DNA of 57,590 nt from Desulfobacterales bacterium (GTDB lineage: Bacteria > Desulfobacterota > Desulfobacteria > Desulfobacterales > Desulfosalsimonadaceae), in contig JAGXKN010000020.1 in the NCBI GenBank assembly GCA_018335195.1, positions 1 through 57,590 on the forward strand, in the 5' to 3' direction. The notes beneath the pieces are model-generated. The model did no database searches and was not told the DNA's origin. It was given only the letters and a program-made list of their open reading frames with translations. The position numbers were made by a program, and so were the translations under genes. Below are positions 26,956 to 35,368 of the stretch, one piece after another; within the stretch, counting starts at the first letter, position 1; each line of letters opens with the position of its first letter.

Positions 26956-27318
26956 ATGCCCATGGATCTGGAACAATTAAAGACAAGACAGGAAATTCTC
27001 GATGAGATTGACTGGGAGATGACGCCCGAGGAAGCCGTGCGGCTGTACCTGGAATGGGGGAACAACTGGGCGCATTCCAATTACGTGATCCGGTCGAAAT
27101 CCGATGTTTCCTGCTATTTCATGGTTTATGCCTGGGAGGGGCAGCCGGTGATTTATTTGATCCGGCGCAACTCCGAGCAAGCCGAGGAACTGGCACTGAT
27201 CCGCATGCCCGAATGGCTTGCCGCCAGCTTTCGGGAAGAAACCGCACATAACAAGGGCGTATACAGCCTGGACGGGAAAGTGCGAAAGTGGCTGGAGCAA
27301 CAGCTCAAGGCGGCCTGA
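26956..27318 (+). CDS. Conserved hypothetical protein resembling sulfate-reducer protein DVU0772
   Basis: 120 aa, soluble and acidic, no signal or membrane segment. The start ATG at 26956 has AAGGAGG seven bases upstream. Key words are DWEMTPEEAVRLYLEWGNNWAH, split by eye into two helices, and PVIYLIRRNSEQAEELALI. From memory this resembles the short protein DVU0772 of Desulfovibrio, often listed among proteins characteristic of sulfate reducers; I could not verify that. It is divergent from cooS across a 291-bp spacer in which I see no clear operator. Function unknown. Confidence 0.8.
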   Translation: MPMDLEQLKTRQEILDEIDWEMTPEEAVRLYLEWGNNWAHSNYVIRSKSDVSCYFMVYAWEGQPVIYLIRRNSEQAEELALIRMPEWLAASFREETAHNKGVYSLDGKVRKWLEQQLKAA

Positions 27319-27327
27319 GCCTGCAGA

Positions 27328-27383
27328 AATTGTTTCATTATTTTGAAATCTGAAACAATTGTGTATCAGGATATATGATACAC
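27328..27383. promoter_or_regulatory. Two adjacent perfect dyads upstream of the DUF255 gene
   Basis: Dyad 1: AATTGTTTCA (27328-27337) and TGAAACAATT (27351-27360), 13-nt spacer. Dyad 2: GTGTATCA (27361-27368) and TGATACAC (27376-27383), 7-nt spacer, immediately abutting. Dyad 1 could terminate the upstream gene. Dyad 2, 78 bp before the next start, has the geometry of a dimeric repressor operator. Family of the binder not recognised. Confidence 0.5.
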
Positions 27384-27461
27384 TTCCGGGGCGGATTTAC
27401 GGTGGCAGACAATATGAAAGTCGTTATATTCGAATAAGATAACAATGATTCCGGGGGGTAT

Positions 27462-29666
27462 ATGAAAACGACAGAGACGGCCGGATCCAACCGGCTGATT
27501 CACGAAAAAAGCCCCTATCTGCGCCAGCACGCTGACAATCCCGTGGACTGGTTTGCATGGGGGGAGGCAGCCTTTGACAAGGCCGCAAATGAGGACAAGC
27601 CGATGCTGGTTTCCATCGGCTATGCCACGTGCCACTGGTGCCATGTCATGGCCGAAGAATCGTTTTCAGACCCGGAGACCGCCCGGGTCATGAACGAGAA
27701 CCTGGTCAATGTCAAGATCGACCGGGAGGAACGCCCGGACCTGGACCAGATTTACATCACCGCGGTTTCCGCATTGACCGGATCGGCCGGATGGCCCCTG
27801 AACGTGTTTTTGACTCCGGATGGCAAACCCTTTTACGGGGGGACCTATTTCCCGCCCAGGCAGAGCGGGGGCATGCCTTCGTGGACCGAAGTGGTCCGGG
27901 CGATCGGCCGGGCCTGGCAGGATCCGGCAGAACGGAAAAAACTCCTGGATTCAGCGGGCAATGTCGCCGCGGTGCTCAAGCAGCACCTTCATGATGCGCA
28001 GGCCGGCACCGCTTCCCCGGGCCTGGATGAAGCCTCGCTGGAAAAGGCGCTGGATGTGTTTTCCGGCAGTTATGACCCGGTGCGGGGCGGAATCGGCAAA
28101 GCACCGAAGTTTCCCATGCCTCCGGTCCTGCGGTTTCTGCTTTTTTATTCCCGATACAGCGGGTTCCGATCCGGACAAACGGAAAAAGGGCGCAAAGCCC
28201 TGGACATGGCCCTGCACACCCTGCGGGAAATGGCCGGGGGCGGTATTTTCGATCATATCGGCGGCGGCTTTCACCGCTATTCCACGGATGATAACTGGCA
28301 TGTGCCCCATTTCGAAAAAATGCTTTATGACAACGCGCAGTTGATCGAGGTTTACCTGGAGGCTTTCGAAATTACCGGCGAGGAGCGTTTTGCACGCACG
28401 GCCAGGCAATGCCTGGAATATGTGCGAAGAGACATGACCCATCCCTTGGGCGGGTTTTATTCGGCCGAGGATGCAGACAGCCGGGTGCTGGATCTGGCCG
28501 GCCCGGAAGATGCGGGGCAAGGCGTAAGCAAGGCTGAAGGCGCGTACTACGTATGGCGCAAGGCCGAGCTCGAGCGCGTACTGGATGCCCCTGCTGCGGA
28601 GATGATGGCTTACCACTACGGCGTCAAGGCGCAGGGCAATGCCAAAACCGATCCTTTCGGCGAATTTGCGGGGAAAAACATTCTTTTTGACGCCCGCAGC
28701 ATTGAAGACACTGCCCGTTACTTCGGACAAACCGTGGAAGAAACGGCATCCGCACTGCAGTCCGCCCGGGAAAGACTGCTTGCGGCCAGAAATCAACGTC
28801 CGCGGCCGCAGCTTGATGACAAGATTCTCACCGAGTGGAACGCGTTGATGATTTCGGCCCTGGCCCGGGCCAACCGGGTACTGGAAGATCCGTCATATAT
28901 GGCGGAAGCCGAAAAGGGGATCGAATTTCTCCGGCAGTATTTGTTTTCTGAAGACGGGCATCTGTACCGCCGGTGGCGGGAAGGCCAGCGGGCCATACCG
29001 GCAATGGCCGGGGATTACGCTTTTCTGGTCCAGGCCCTGCTTGATACTTATGACGCCTCCCTGAATCCGGGATATTTGAAACAGGCTGTTGACCTGGGCG
29101 GCCGCATGCTGGATCGGTTCTATGATCCGGACCATGGCGGATTTTTCATGACCGCCGCGGATCAGGACCGGTTTCTGCTGTTCCGCTCCCGGGATTTTAC
29201 CGACGGGGTCGTGCCCGCGGCCGGTTCCGTGGCTGCCCTGAACTGTCTTCGTCTGCATCGGCTGACCGGGCAGGACCGGTTTTATGATGCGGCCCGAGGC
29301 ACGTTTGACGCGGCCGCTGCCCGGATCCGGAAGAATCCGGCAATGGCGCCGCAACTGTTGATTGCCCTGGGAAGCGATTTGCTGGGATCGGCAGAAGTCG
29401 TTATTATTGGACGCAGGGGGGAACAAGACACCCGGTCCCTTTTGCACCGGGTGCGGAAATATCCCCGGGAATCGGCCCAGGCAGTCGTTGTGGAAAACGC
29501 GTCAGACCGGCGGCAACTGCTCGGGTTTATGCCGCATGTGGAGGGAATGAAGGGATTCGATCAGGGTGCGGCGGCATATGTGTGCTTTAACCGGGCCTGC
29601 CGGGATGCGGTGGGTGATTCTGATGCGCTGGACAAGCTGATGCAGGAAGCCATGAACACGCAATGA
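27462..29666 (+). CDS. DUF255 thioredoxin-domain protein (YyaL/spermatogenesis-associated 20 family)
   Basis: 734 aa, full length. The N-terminal thioredoxin-like domain starts with the family signature [20 protein letters not shown] (exactly 20 residues) and has the active-site motif CHWCHVM (C57, C60), then [14 protein letters not shown] and the [20 protein letters not shown] region. The C-terminal two thirds form an alpha/alpha toroid like that of N-acylglucosamine 2-epimerases. The substrate is unknown; a thiol-redox or sugar-modifying role is suggested by the fold. Its start follows two palindromic operator-like sites. Confidence 0.92.
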   Translation: MKTTETAGSNRLIHEKSPYLRQHADNPVDWFAWGEAAFDKAANEDKPMLVSIGYATCHWCHVMAEESFSDPETARVMNENLVNVKIDREERPDLDQIYITAVSALTGSAGWPLNVFLTPDGKPFYGGTYFPPRQSGGMPSWTEVVRAIGRAWQDPAERKKLLDSAGNVAAVLKQHLHDAQAGTASPGLDEASLEKALDVFSGSYDPVRGGIGKAPKFPMPPVLRFLLFYSRYSGFRSGQTEKGRKALDMALHTLREMAGGGIFDHIGGGFHRYSTDDNWHVPHFEKMLYDNAQLIEVYLEAFEITGEERFARTARQCLEYVRRDMTHPLGGFYSAEDADSRVLDLAGPEDAGQGVSKAEGAYYVWRKAELERVLDAPAAEMMAYHYGVKAQGNAKTDPFGEFAGKNILFDARSIEDTARYFGQTVEETASALQSARERLLAARNQRPRPQLDDKILTEWNALMISALARANRVLEDPSYMAEAEKGIEFLRQYLFSEDGHLYRRWREGQRAIPAMAGDYAFLVQALLDTYDASLNPGYLKQAVDLGGRMLDRFYDPDHGGFFMTAADQDRFLLFRSRDFTDGVVPAAGSVAALNCLRLHRLTGQDRFYDAARGTFDAAAARIRKNPAMAPQLLIALGSDLLGSAEVVIIGRRGEQDTRSLLHRVRKYPRESAQAVVVENASDRRQLLGFMPHVEGMKGFDQGAAAYVCFNRACRDAVGDSDALDKLMQEAMNTQ

Positions 29667-29712
29667 CACCCGGATATGTGAAAATGATACGCAAACAAAG
29701 GAGGAATTCATT

Positions 29713-29916
29713 ATGGCAGAAAAATATCGTATACAGGCAAGATGTCCCCAGTGCGGATGCAGTGCGGTCATGCACCTGAGCCCCGAGGAGATTCAGGAAC
29801 GTTTCGGCAACGTGCCCAACGCGGAACTGGAATGTTCCGAATGCATGGCCAAATACGAGGTGGCCATGAAAGACGCTTGCCCGGAATGGGACAAGGAGTG
29901 CCGGCAGATGAAGTAG
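29713..29916 (+). CDS. Small zinc-ribbon protein
   Basis: 67 aa with a strong AAAGGAGG upstream. Two CxxC pairs (CPQCG at 11-15 and CSEC at about 41-44) and a spacing of about 27 residues make a zinc ribbon; two more Cys lie in the C-terminal CPEWDKEC. It follows the DUF255 gene by 46 bp on the same strand and could be co-transcribed. No specific function recognised. Confidence 0.75.
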   Translation: MAEKYRIQARCPQCGCSAVMHLSPEEIQERFGNVPNAELECSECMAKYEVAMKDACPEWDKECRQMK

Positions 29917-30046
29917 CGGTGCCGTATTTCACAGAGCGATCCCGGCATCTGCATATATTTTGCGCTGCATGAATTCGATGTTATTTTATGGCGTAAATCG
30001 GGGTATAAATTAAAAATGCCTCATCTCGAACGGGAGGAAGATCACA

Positions 30047-30679
30047 ATGGAGTTCAGGCAAGTCGTGGAAAACCGACGTGCAGTGAATTTTTTTGATCCG
30101 AACCGGGAGGTTTCAGATGACTTGCTTCGGCAGATTGTCGATACTGCCGCCATGGCGCCGTCAAGTTTTAACCTGCAGCCCTGGAGCCTGGTTGTGCTGC
30201 GAGATCATGAGGAAAAGCTGCGGCTGCAAAAGCATGCATGGGGCCAGACCAAGGTGAATGAAGCACCTGTGACACTGATCGTGCTGGCTGACATGAAAGG
30301 CTGGGAGCCGGGACACCATTTTGTGGAGAAAAACTTTGACTCCATGGTAGAAATCGGTATGTTCTCAGAAGATCGGCGCGATTGGTTCCACAATGCATGC
30401 AGCAATCTTTACGGCGCCAGTCAGGCCCGGCAAGTGGCATTTGCGTGTAAAAACGCCGGCTTTTTTGCCATGAACCTGATGCTTGCAGCCAGGAACCTGG
30501 GCGTGGACACCCATCCCATGGATGGCTTTGATATTGCCGGCGTGCAGGAAGAGTTCCGGATTCCGGAAAATTACTGGATTCCCATGCTGATCGCCATGGG
30601 ATATTTCCGGTCTGATAAGACGCTGCTGCCGCCCAAATGGCGAAAATCATTTGAGGAAATCCTTGTTCGGTTTGATTAG
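30047..30679 (+). CDS. Nitroreductase-family FMN oxidoreductase
   Basis: 210 aa, normal length. The FMN-phosphate binding motif ENRRAVNFF is at the N-terminus, followed by the APSSFNLQPWSLVVL motif that contacts the flavin, and the C-terminal IAMGYF strand. Family members reduce nitro groups, quinones or flavins with NAD(P)H as dimers in the cytoplasm; the natural substrate here is unknown. Preceded by GGGAGGAAG. A palindrome at 30724-30750 downstream may end the transcript. Confidence 0.92.
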   Translation: MEFRQVVENRRAVNFFDPNREVSDDLLRQIVDTAAMAPSSFNLQPWSLVVLRDHEEKLRLQKHAWGQTKVNEAPVTLIVLADMKGWEPGHHFVEKNFDSMVEIGMFSEDRRDWFHNACSNLYGASQARQVAFACKNAGFFAMNLMLAARNLGVDTHPMDGFDIAGVQEEFRIPENYWIPMLIAMGYFRSDKTLLPPKWRKSFEEILVRFD

Positions 30680-30723
30680 CAAAGCCGGCCTGAATCCGGC
30701 ACGTGTGCCGGGTGGAAGAGCGT

Positions 30724-30750
30724 AGGGGCGAACCTGTGTGTTCGCCCCTT
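30724..30750 (+). repeat. REP-like palindrome / possible terminator
   Basis: AGGGGCGAA and TTCGCCCCT (9-bp perfect stem, loop CCTGTGTG) followed by TTTT-like sequence. It is the best copy of the palindrome family seen at 24410-24459. Its location 45 bp after the nitroreductase stop means it could also act as an intrinsic terminator. Confidence 0.6.
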
Positions 30751-30830
30751 TTCCCGTGCAAGGCCGTGGATGTCTATCCGGTTTTGCAAATATTCGTATA
30801 TGCGGTCGTGTGAATATGAAGGAGGAAAAT

Positions 30831-31091
30831 ATGGCGGATGAAAAGGATGTGAAAGTATATGCGCTGAGCACTTGCGGCCATTGCAAGAATGCCAAGAAAC
30901 TGCTGGATAAATGCGAAATTTCCTATGATTCGGTGGAAGTGGATCTGCTCAGCGGAGACCAGCGGCAGGCCATCCTGGAGGAGGTCAAGGAATTGAATCC
31001 AAGGTGCTCGTTTCCCACGATCCGGATCGGGGAAAAGGTGATCGTAGGCTATAAGGAAGACGAAATCAAGGAGGCGCTGGGAATCTCATGA
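30831..31091 (+). CDS. Glutaredoxin-family protein, partner of ferredoxin:thioredoxin reductase
   Basis: 86 aa from the ATG at 30831 with AAGGAGG seven bases upstream. Thioredoxin fold with active site CGHC (C15, C18) in VYALSTCGHCKNAKK, a cis-Pro motif SFPTIRIG, and the GYKEDEIKEAL C-terminal helix. It resembles NrdH-like or glutaredoxin-like carriers rather than classic GSH-dependent glutaredoxin. The stop overlaps the next start (FTR catalytic subunit) by 4 bp, so this is very probably the thiol carrier reduced by that enzyme. Confidence 0.9.
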   Translation: MADEKDVKVYALSTCGHCKNAKKLLDKCEISYDSVEVDLLSGDQRQAILEEVKELNPRCSFPTIRIGEKVIVGYKEDEIKEALGIS

Positions 31092-31417
31092 ATGTCGAAG
31101 ATCTCTATGAAAAGCTCAGAAGCATCCAGGAGCCCAAGGGCTATTATTTCAACAAGGACAAAGACTTTGTGTTTGAACTGCTCAGGGGCCTGCTGGAAAA
31201 CAAGCAGCGCTACGGATACATGGCCTGCCCCTGCCGGCTGGCTTCCGGCGACCGGGAAAACGATGCCGATATCATCTGCCCCTGCGTATACCGGGAGCCC
31301 GATGTCCGGGAATATGGCGCCTGTTACTGTCATCTCTATGTGTCCAAAGAGTGGAACGAAGACAAAATTCCCCACGTGGCTGTTCCGGAACGCCGCCCGC
31401 CCGAGAAGATCAAGTAG
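31088..31417 (+). CDS. Ferredoxin:thioredoxin reductase catalytic subunit
   Basis: 109 aa, the size of FTR beta. The three Cys pairs are in order: CPC (47, 49), CPC (64, 66) and CYCH (79, 81). In plant FTR the pattern is CPC, CPC, CHC, binding a 4Fe-4S cluster next to the active disulfide; here the third is C-Y-C-H. The enzyme uses reduced ferredoxin to reduce a thioredoxin-like protein. The variable alpha subunit found in cyanobacteria and plants is absent, as in other non-photosynthetic FTRs. The partner carrier is probably the overlapping upstream glutaredoxin-like protein. Confidence 0.93.
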   Translation: MNVEDLYEKLRSIQEPKGYYFNKDKDFVFELLRGLLENKQRYGYMACPCRLASGDRENDADIICPCVYREPDVREYGACYCHLYVSKEWNEDKIPHVAVPERRPPEKIK

Positions 31418-31456
31418 GAATTGGGCCGGGATGAACCTGCTGCAGTGCTTGGGAAC

Positions 31457-32311
31457 ATGAGTGATATTCAGCCTGTTGAGCGACATGTCGATATCGGGGA
31501 TGCGGTGGTCGGGTACCTGGACTATGAATCCGATGGGCCGCCGCTGTTGCTGCTGCATGCAACCGGCTTTCAACCGCGGCTCTGGCACCCGGTTGCAAGG
31601 CATTTGACCGATATCTTTCACGTGGTGGCCCCGTATTTTTGTGATCATCGGGAAGCTGATCCGGAAAACGGCGGTTTCAGCTGGAGGCAGATTGCCGAGG
31701 ACATGGCGGCTTTCTGCGAAAAACTGAATTTCCACATGCCTTACGTGGTCGGCCATTCCATGGGCGGGGCGGTGCCGGTCATTGCAGCCGGCGCCCTGGA
31801 CATGCCGGTGGCGCAAATGGTTCTGATCGAGCCCATATTTTTGCCGGAAGGGCTTTACCAGGTCCAAATCAATGTGGCGGACCACCCCCTGGCCGCCAAG
31901 TCGATCAAGCGTAGAAACACCTGGCGCGATCCGCAAGAGGCCCGCCAATACCTGAAATCCAAGCCCCTGTTTCAGCGATGGGACCCCGAGGTCCTTGATC
32001 TTTACATCCGTTACGGCATGGTGGCTGCGGACACGGGCGAGTTATGCCTGGCCTGCCATCCGCGACGGGAAGCTGCCCTGTTTATGGGAAGCATGAGTTA
32101 TAATCCCTGGCCGGTGATCCCGAAGATAACCTGTCCCGTGCTGGTGATTGAAGGCGAGCACACGGAAAACAAGGCTTTTATTGATTATCCGGAGGTTGCA
32201 GGGCGCTTTCCCCATGGGCGTCATCAGGTGGTGCCGGATGCCGGACACCTGGTGCCCATGGAAAAACCCGAACAAACCGTTTCCATTATCAGGGAGTTTT
32301 TCACAACATGA
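31457..32311 (+). CDS. Alpha/beta hydrolase
   Basis: 284 aa from the ATG at 31457, which fits the family N-terminus better than the TTG at 31421. Oxyanion-hole motif LLLHATGFQPRLW, nucleophile elbow GHSMGG with its Ser, a late Asp in the VIEGEHTE region and the catalytic His in DAGHLVPMEKP. Probably an esterase or acyl-transfer hydrolase; substrate unknown. The stop overlaps the start of the acyl-CoA thioesterase gene by 4 bp (ATGA), implying a joint role in acyl-CoA or ester metabolism. Confidence 0.9.
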   Translation: MSDIQPVERHVDIGDAVVGYLDYESDGPPLLLLHATGFQPRLWHPVARHLTDIFHVVAPYFCDHREADPENGGFSWRQIAEDMAAFCEKLNFHMPYVVGHSMGGAVPVIAAGALDMPVAQMVLIEPIFLPEGLYQVQINVADHPLAAKSIKRRNTWRDPQEARQYLKSKPLFQRWDPEVLDLYIRYGMVAADTGELCLACHPRREAALFMGSMSYNPWPVIPKITCPVLVIEGEHTENKAFIDYPEVAGRFPHGRHQVVPDAGHLVPMEKPEQTVSIIREFFTT

Positions 32312-32835
32312 GCAATACAGACACATGCCGGGATGACGGTCTTTCCGGCAAGCGGGTAAAAGACAGCCGGGTCGTTGTTTCCCAGGTCATGCAGCCGGCG
32401 GATGCCAACCCGGCCGGAAACGTCCACGGCGGGTCCATTATGAAGCTTATTGACAATGCCGCGGGCGTGGTCGCCATTCGTCATTCGAGATGCAACGCGG
32501 TTACCGCGTCTGTGGACCGGCTGGACTTTCATTATCCGGCTTTTGTGGGGGACTTGCTGATTTTGTTTGCCGGCATGAACATGACCGGGACCACCTCCAT
32601 GGAAATCGGGGTGCGCGCGGAGGCCGAAGACCTGATGAGCGGTGAGCGGCGGCATATCGCCTCGGCGTATTTGACCTACGTGGGCCTGGACCCGGAAATG
32701 AACCCGCGCAAAATTCCGCCCCTGATACCGGAGACCGCGGAGGAAAAACGCCGGAACCGCGAGGCCCGGGCACGCCGGGAGGCTCGGCTGACGGAAAAGA
32801 AATCCGAAAGCGAATCCGAAAAAGGCGCGGCATGA
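32308..32835 (+). CDS. Acyl-CoA thioesterase (hotdog fold, YciA/Acot type)
   Basis: 175 aa. The hotdog motif NPAGNVHGGSIMKLIDNAAG (exactly 20 residues) with the Asn and Asp expected for catalysis is at about residues 33-52. The body to about residue 140 is one hotdog domain; the C-terminal 35 residues are a charged, alanine/arginine/glutamate-rich tail with no domain. Likely hydrolyses medium or long-chain acyl-CoA. It overlaps both neighbours by 4 bp, so hydrolase, thioesterase and phosphatase are translated as a chain. Confidence 0.9.
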   Translation: MSNTDTCRDDGLSGKRVKDSRVVVSQVMQPADANPAGNVHGGSIMKLIDNAAGVVAIRHSRCNAVTASVDRLDFHYPAFVGDLLILFAGMNMTGTTSMEIGVRAEAEDLMSGERRHIASAYLTYVGLDPEMNPRKIPPLIPETAEEKRRNREARARREARLTEKKSESESEKGAA

Positions 32836-33392
32836 TGCGGGATGCGCAAGACCGAAGCTTACCCTTCAGAAATGCTTACTGGGTGGAAGCCGGCCGGCTG
32901 ATGGCAGGTGAATACCCGCTTGCATACAATTCCGGGTCTTCGGAAACCCGCCTGAAAGCCCTGTTTGATCATGGCATCCGGCGGATCATAGATCTAACCG
33001 AGCCGGAGGAAATCCGGCGCCTCGGCCCCCGGCATCCGGGTTACGCGGAGATAGTTGCCAAAACCGCGCAGCAGGCCGGCGTGGAGGTGACCTATACCTC
33101 TGAACGAATACGCGATTTTGACGCCCCGCACAGAAAGGATCTGGCCCATATTCTGGATATGATCGATGCCTCCATTTCCGCAGGGTGCCCGGTGTATGTG
33201 CATTGCTGGGCCGGCATCGGCAGAACCGGCACCGTGGTCGGGGCCTACCTGGTCCGGCATGGCCATGCCCCGGACATGACCCTTCTTGAAACGATCCGGC
33301 AAATGCGTATCCACACTGATACCGCCCTCATGGACTCTCCACAAAGCTGGGAACAGCGCGATTTGATTCTTTCCTGGGTGGAAGGCGAATAA
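32832..33392 (+). CDS. Dual-specificity / tyrosine protein phosphatase
   Basis: 186 aa. The Cx5R P-loop is HCWAGIGRTG (nucleophile Cys, catalytic Arg), preceded by IRDFDAPH, which should supply the general acid Asp. It belongs to the cysteine-based dual-specificity phosphatase group found in many bacteria; the substrate could be a phosphoprotein, phosphoinositide-like or nucleotide. Translated by a 4-bp overlap from the thioesterase gene. A second phosphatase with a similar P-loop is encoded at 42846-43835. Confidence 0.9.
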   Translation: MMRDAQDRSLPFRNAYWVEAGRLMAGEYPLAYNSGSSETRLKALFDHGIRRIIDLTEPEEIRRLGPRHPGYAEIVAKTAQQAGVEVTYTSERIRDFDAPHRKDLAHILDMIDASISAGCPVYVHCWAGIGRTGTVVGAYLVRHGHAPDMTLLETIRQMRIHTDTALMDSPQSWEQRDLILSWVEGE

Positions 33393-33431
33393 GGCGGCTG
33401 AATCGGTCTTCCGGATGCCCGAGAAAATCCC

Positions 33432-33461
33432 TTGCATCCCGGTGCGGAAGTTTTTTATACT
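33432..33461 (+). promoter_or_regulatory. Promoter of the CoA-disulfide-reductase-like gene
   Basis: TTGCAT (33432-33437), 18-bp spacer, TATACT (33456-33461), about 70 bp before the ATG at 33534. Both boxes match the sigma-70 consensus well (4/6 and 5/6). It lies in a 141-bp space after the phosphatase gene and separates the two transcription units. Confidence 0.55.
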
Positions 33462-33533
33462 ATTTTATTTTAAGCGTATGCGCAATTCAGGTTTGAATGC
33501 GGAATTACTTTCAAGCAGAACAAGGGGGTTTAC

Positions 33534-35237
33534 ATGAGTCAACGCGTGGTGGTTATCGGTGCGGTTGCAGCCGGTTCCAAAGCGGCCTGCAGGTTCAAGC
33601 GCCTGTGTCAGGATGCAGAGGTACTGCTGATTGACGCGGATGAATACATTTCCTACGGCGGCTGCGGCATTCCTTATTATATTTCCGGAGATGTCAGCGA
33701 TGAAAAGGAGCTGCGTTCCACGAGCTTTCACATGGTGCGCGACGAGCAGTTTTTCAGACAGGACAAGGGCGTGGAAGCCATGCCCGGCACCCGGGCCCTG
33801 TCCATTGACCGGAAAAACAGGACCGTACGGATTCAAAAGCGCGACGGCGGGCAAACCGATCTTTCCTATGACAAGCTCATGCTCGCCACCGGGGCCCGGG
33901 CCAAAAAAATGCCGATTGCCGGCATGGACCTGGACAATGTATTCAGCGTTGCCAGCCTGCAGCAGGCCCTGGCCATCAAGGAGCAGATCACAACCGGGCG
34001 GATCGAAAAGGCGGTGATCATCGGCGCCGGGTTTATCGGCCTGGAGATGGCCGAGGCCCTGTCTGACATGTGGGAGATCGAAACCTCAGTGGTGGAGTAC
34101 TGCGATCAGATTATGCCGGGCTTTGTCAGCAAAAAACTTGCGCAGATGGCCCAACACCGAATGGAGGAAAACGGGGTCACTTTTTACCTGGGCGAATCCG
34201 TGGAGGCCATTGAGGGAGACGTTGCGGTGTCCGCGGTGAAAACCGGCAAGCGCACGCTGGAGGCCGACCTGGTGATCTCGGCTGTGGGCATTGCGCCCAA
34301 CGGCGACCTGGCCGAGGCAGCGGGCCTGGAGGTCGCACCCGGCGGTTTTATCGTGGTCAATGACCGGATGCAGACCTCGGATTCCGACATTTATGCGGGC
34401 GGAGACTGCGTCCAGGTGACCAACCTGGTAACCGGCAAGCCGGGATATTATCCACTGGGCTCTCTTGCCAACCGCCAGGGCCGGGTAATCGGCACGAACA
34501 TTGCAGGCGGAAATGCCCGGTTCAAGGGGGCCGTGGGCAGTTTTTCGGTCAAGCTCTTTGACGGCGCCCTGGCAGGCGCAGGCCTGACTCCGGAGACAGC
34601 GACGCGTGAGGGTTATGATGCCGTGGGGATCCAGGCGGGCCAGTTTGACCGGGCCCATTTTTATCCGGAAAAAGAAATCATTTTCCTGGAGCTGGTGGTG
34701 GATCGCGAGTCCCGCAGGGTCCTTGGCATCCAGGGATTCGGCGGCGAGGCCAGCGGCATGTATGCCCGGGTCAATGCCGTGGCCACAACCCTGCAATACC
34801 ATCCCTCTGTTGCGGATATCAGCAACCTGGAACTGGCTTATTCGCCGCCATTTGCCTCTGCCATGGATATCGTCAACGCGGTGGCCAATGCAGCGGAAAA
34901 CTATCTGGACGGCAGCTACCAGCCCGCGTACCTGGAGGATTTTCTCGAGTGCTGGAACAATCGCGATTGCGGGGAGTACTTTTTCCTGGACTGCCGTGCC
35001 GAAGCAGACGCCAAACCGTTTGAGGAAAAACATCCGGATGTCTGGAAAAGCATCCCCCACGATCAACTTCAGGCCAGGATCAACGAGGTGCCCCGGGACA
35101 AAAAGTTGGTCCTGGTCTGCAATACCGGAGTGCGGTCTTACGAGGCGCAGGTCAACCTGGCCGCAGAAGGCATCCGGGATACGTACAGCGTGGAATCCGG
35201 AATTGCCGGGCTGAAGGAATGCGGCATGCGGTTTTAA
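33534..35237 (+). CDS. CoA-disulfide reductase / persulfide reductase with C-terminal rhodanese domain
   Basis: 567 aa. FAD-binding Rossmann motif VVIGAVAAGSKAA at the N-terminus, single redox Cys C44 in SYGGCGIPYYIS, second nucleotide-binding motif KAVIIGAGFIGLEMAE, the GGDCVQV FAD segment, a dimerisation domain, and a rhodanese domain (about 465-565) with active Cys C529 in VCNTGVRSYEA. The architecture is that of NADH-dependent persulfide reductase (Npsr/CoADR-Rhd): reduces CoA-persulfide, polysulfide or CoA-disulfide to release sulfide. This fits a sulfur-metabolising anaerobe. An AAGGGGG lies upstream of the ATG. Confidence 0.93.
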   Translation: MSQRVVVIGAVAAGSKAACRFKRLCQDAEVLLIDADEYISYGGCGIPYYISGDVSDEKELRSTSFHMVRDEQFFRQDKGVEAMPGTRALSIDRKNRTVRIQKRDGGQTDLSYDKLMLATGARAKKMPIAGMDLDNVFSVASLQQALAIKEQITTGRIEKAVIIGAGFIGLEMAEALSDMWEIETSVVEYCDQIMPGFVSKKLAQMAQHRMEENGVTFYLGESVEAIEGDVAVSAVKTGKRTLEADLVISAVGIAPNGDLAEAAGLEVAPGGFIVVNDRMQTSDSDIYAGGDCVQVTNLVTGKPGYYPLGSLANRQGRVIGTNIAGGNARFKGAVGSFSVKLFDGALAGAGLTPETATREGYDAVGIQAGQFDRAHFYPEKEIIFLELVVDRESRRVLGIQGFGGEASGMYARVNAVATTLQYHPSVADISNLELAYSPPFASAMDIVNAVANAAENYLDGSYQPAYLEDFLECWNNRDCGEYFFLDCRAEADAKPFEEKHPDVWKSIPHDQLQARINEVPRDKKLVLVCNTGVRSYEAQVNLAAEGIRDTYSVESGIAGLKECGMRF

Positions 35238-35368
35238 TCCGATTTTTTGACATGGCCGGGCAGCGGGATAATTCTTTAGGTTATACGAATCACCCGTTTT
35301 TTTCGGATTTCGATATTCGGATTTCCATTTTTTCAGGATTGTAACCGCAGAAAGCGCAAAGGGGTATC

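Noticed and set aside
35247-35272. TTGACA and GATAAT before the RND gene as a promoter
   Set aside because: The spacing is only 14 bp, too short for a sigma-70 promoter.
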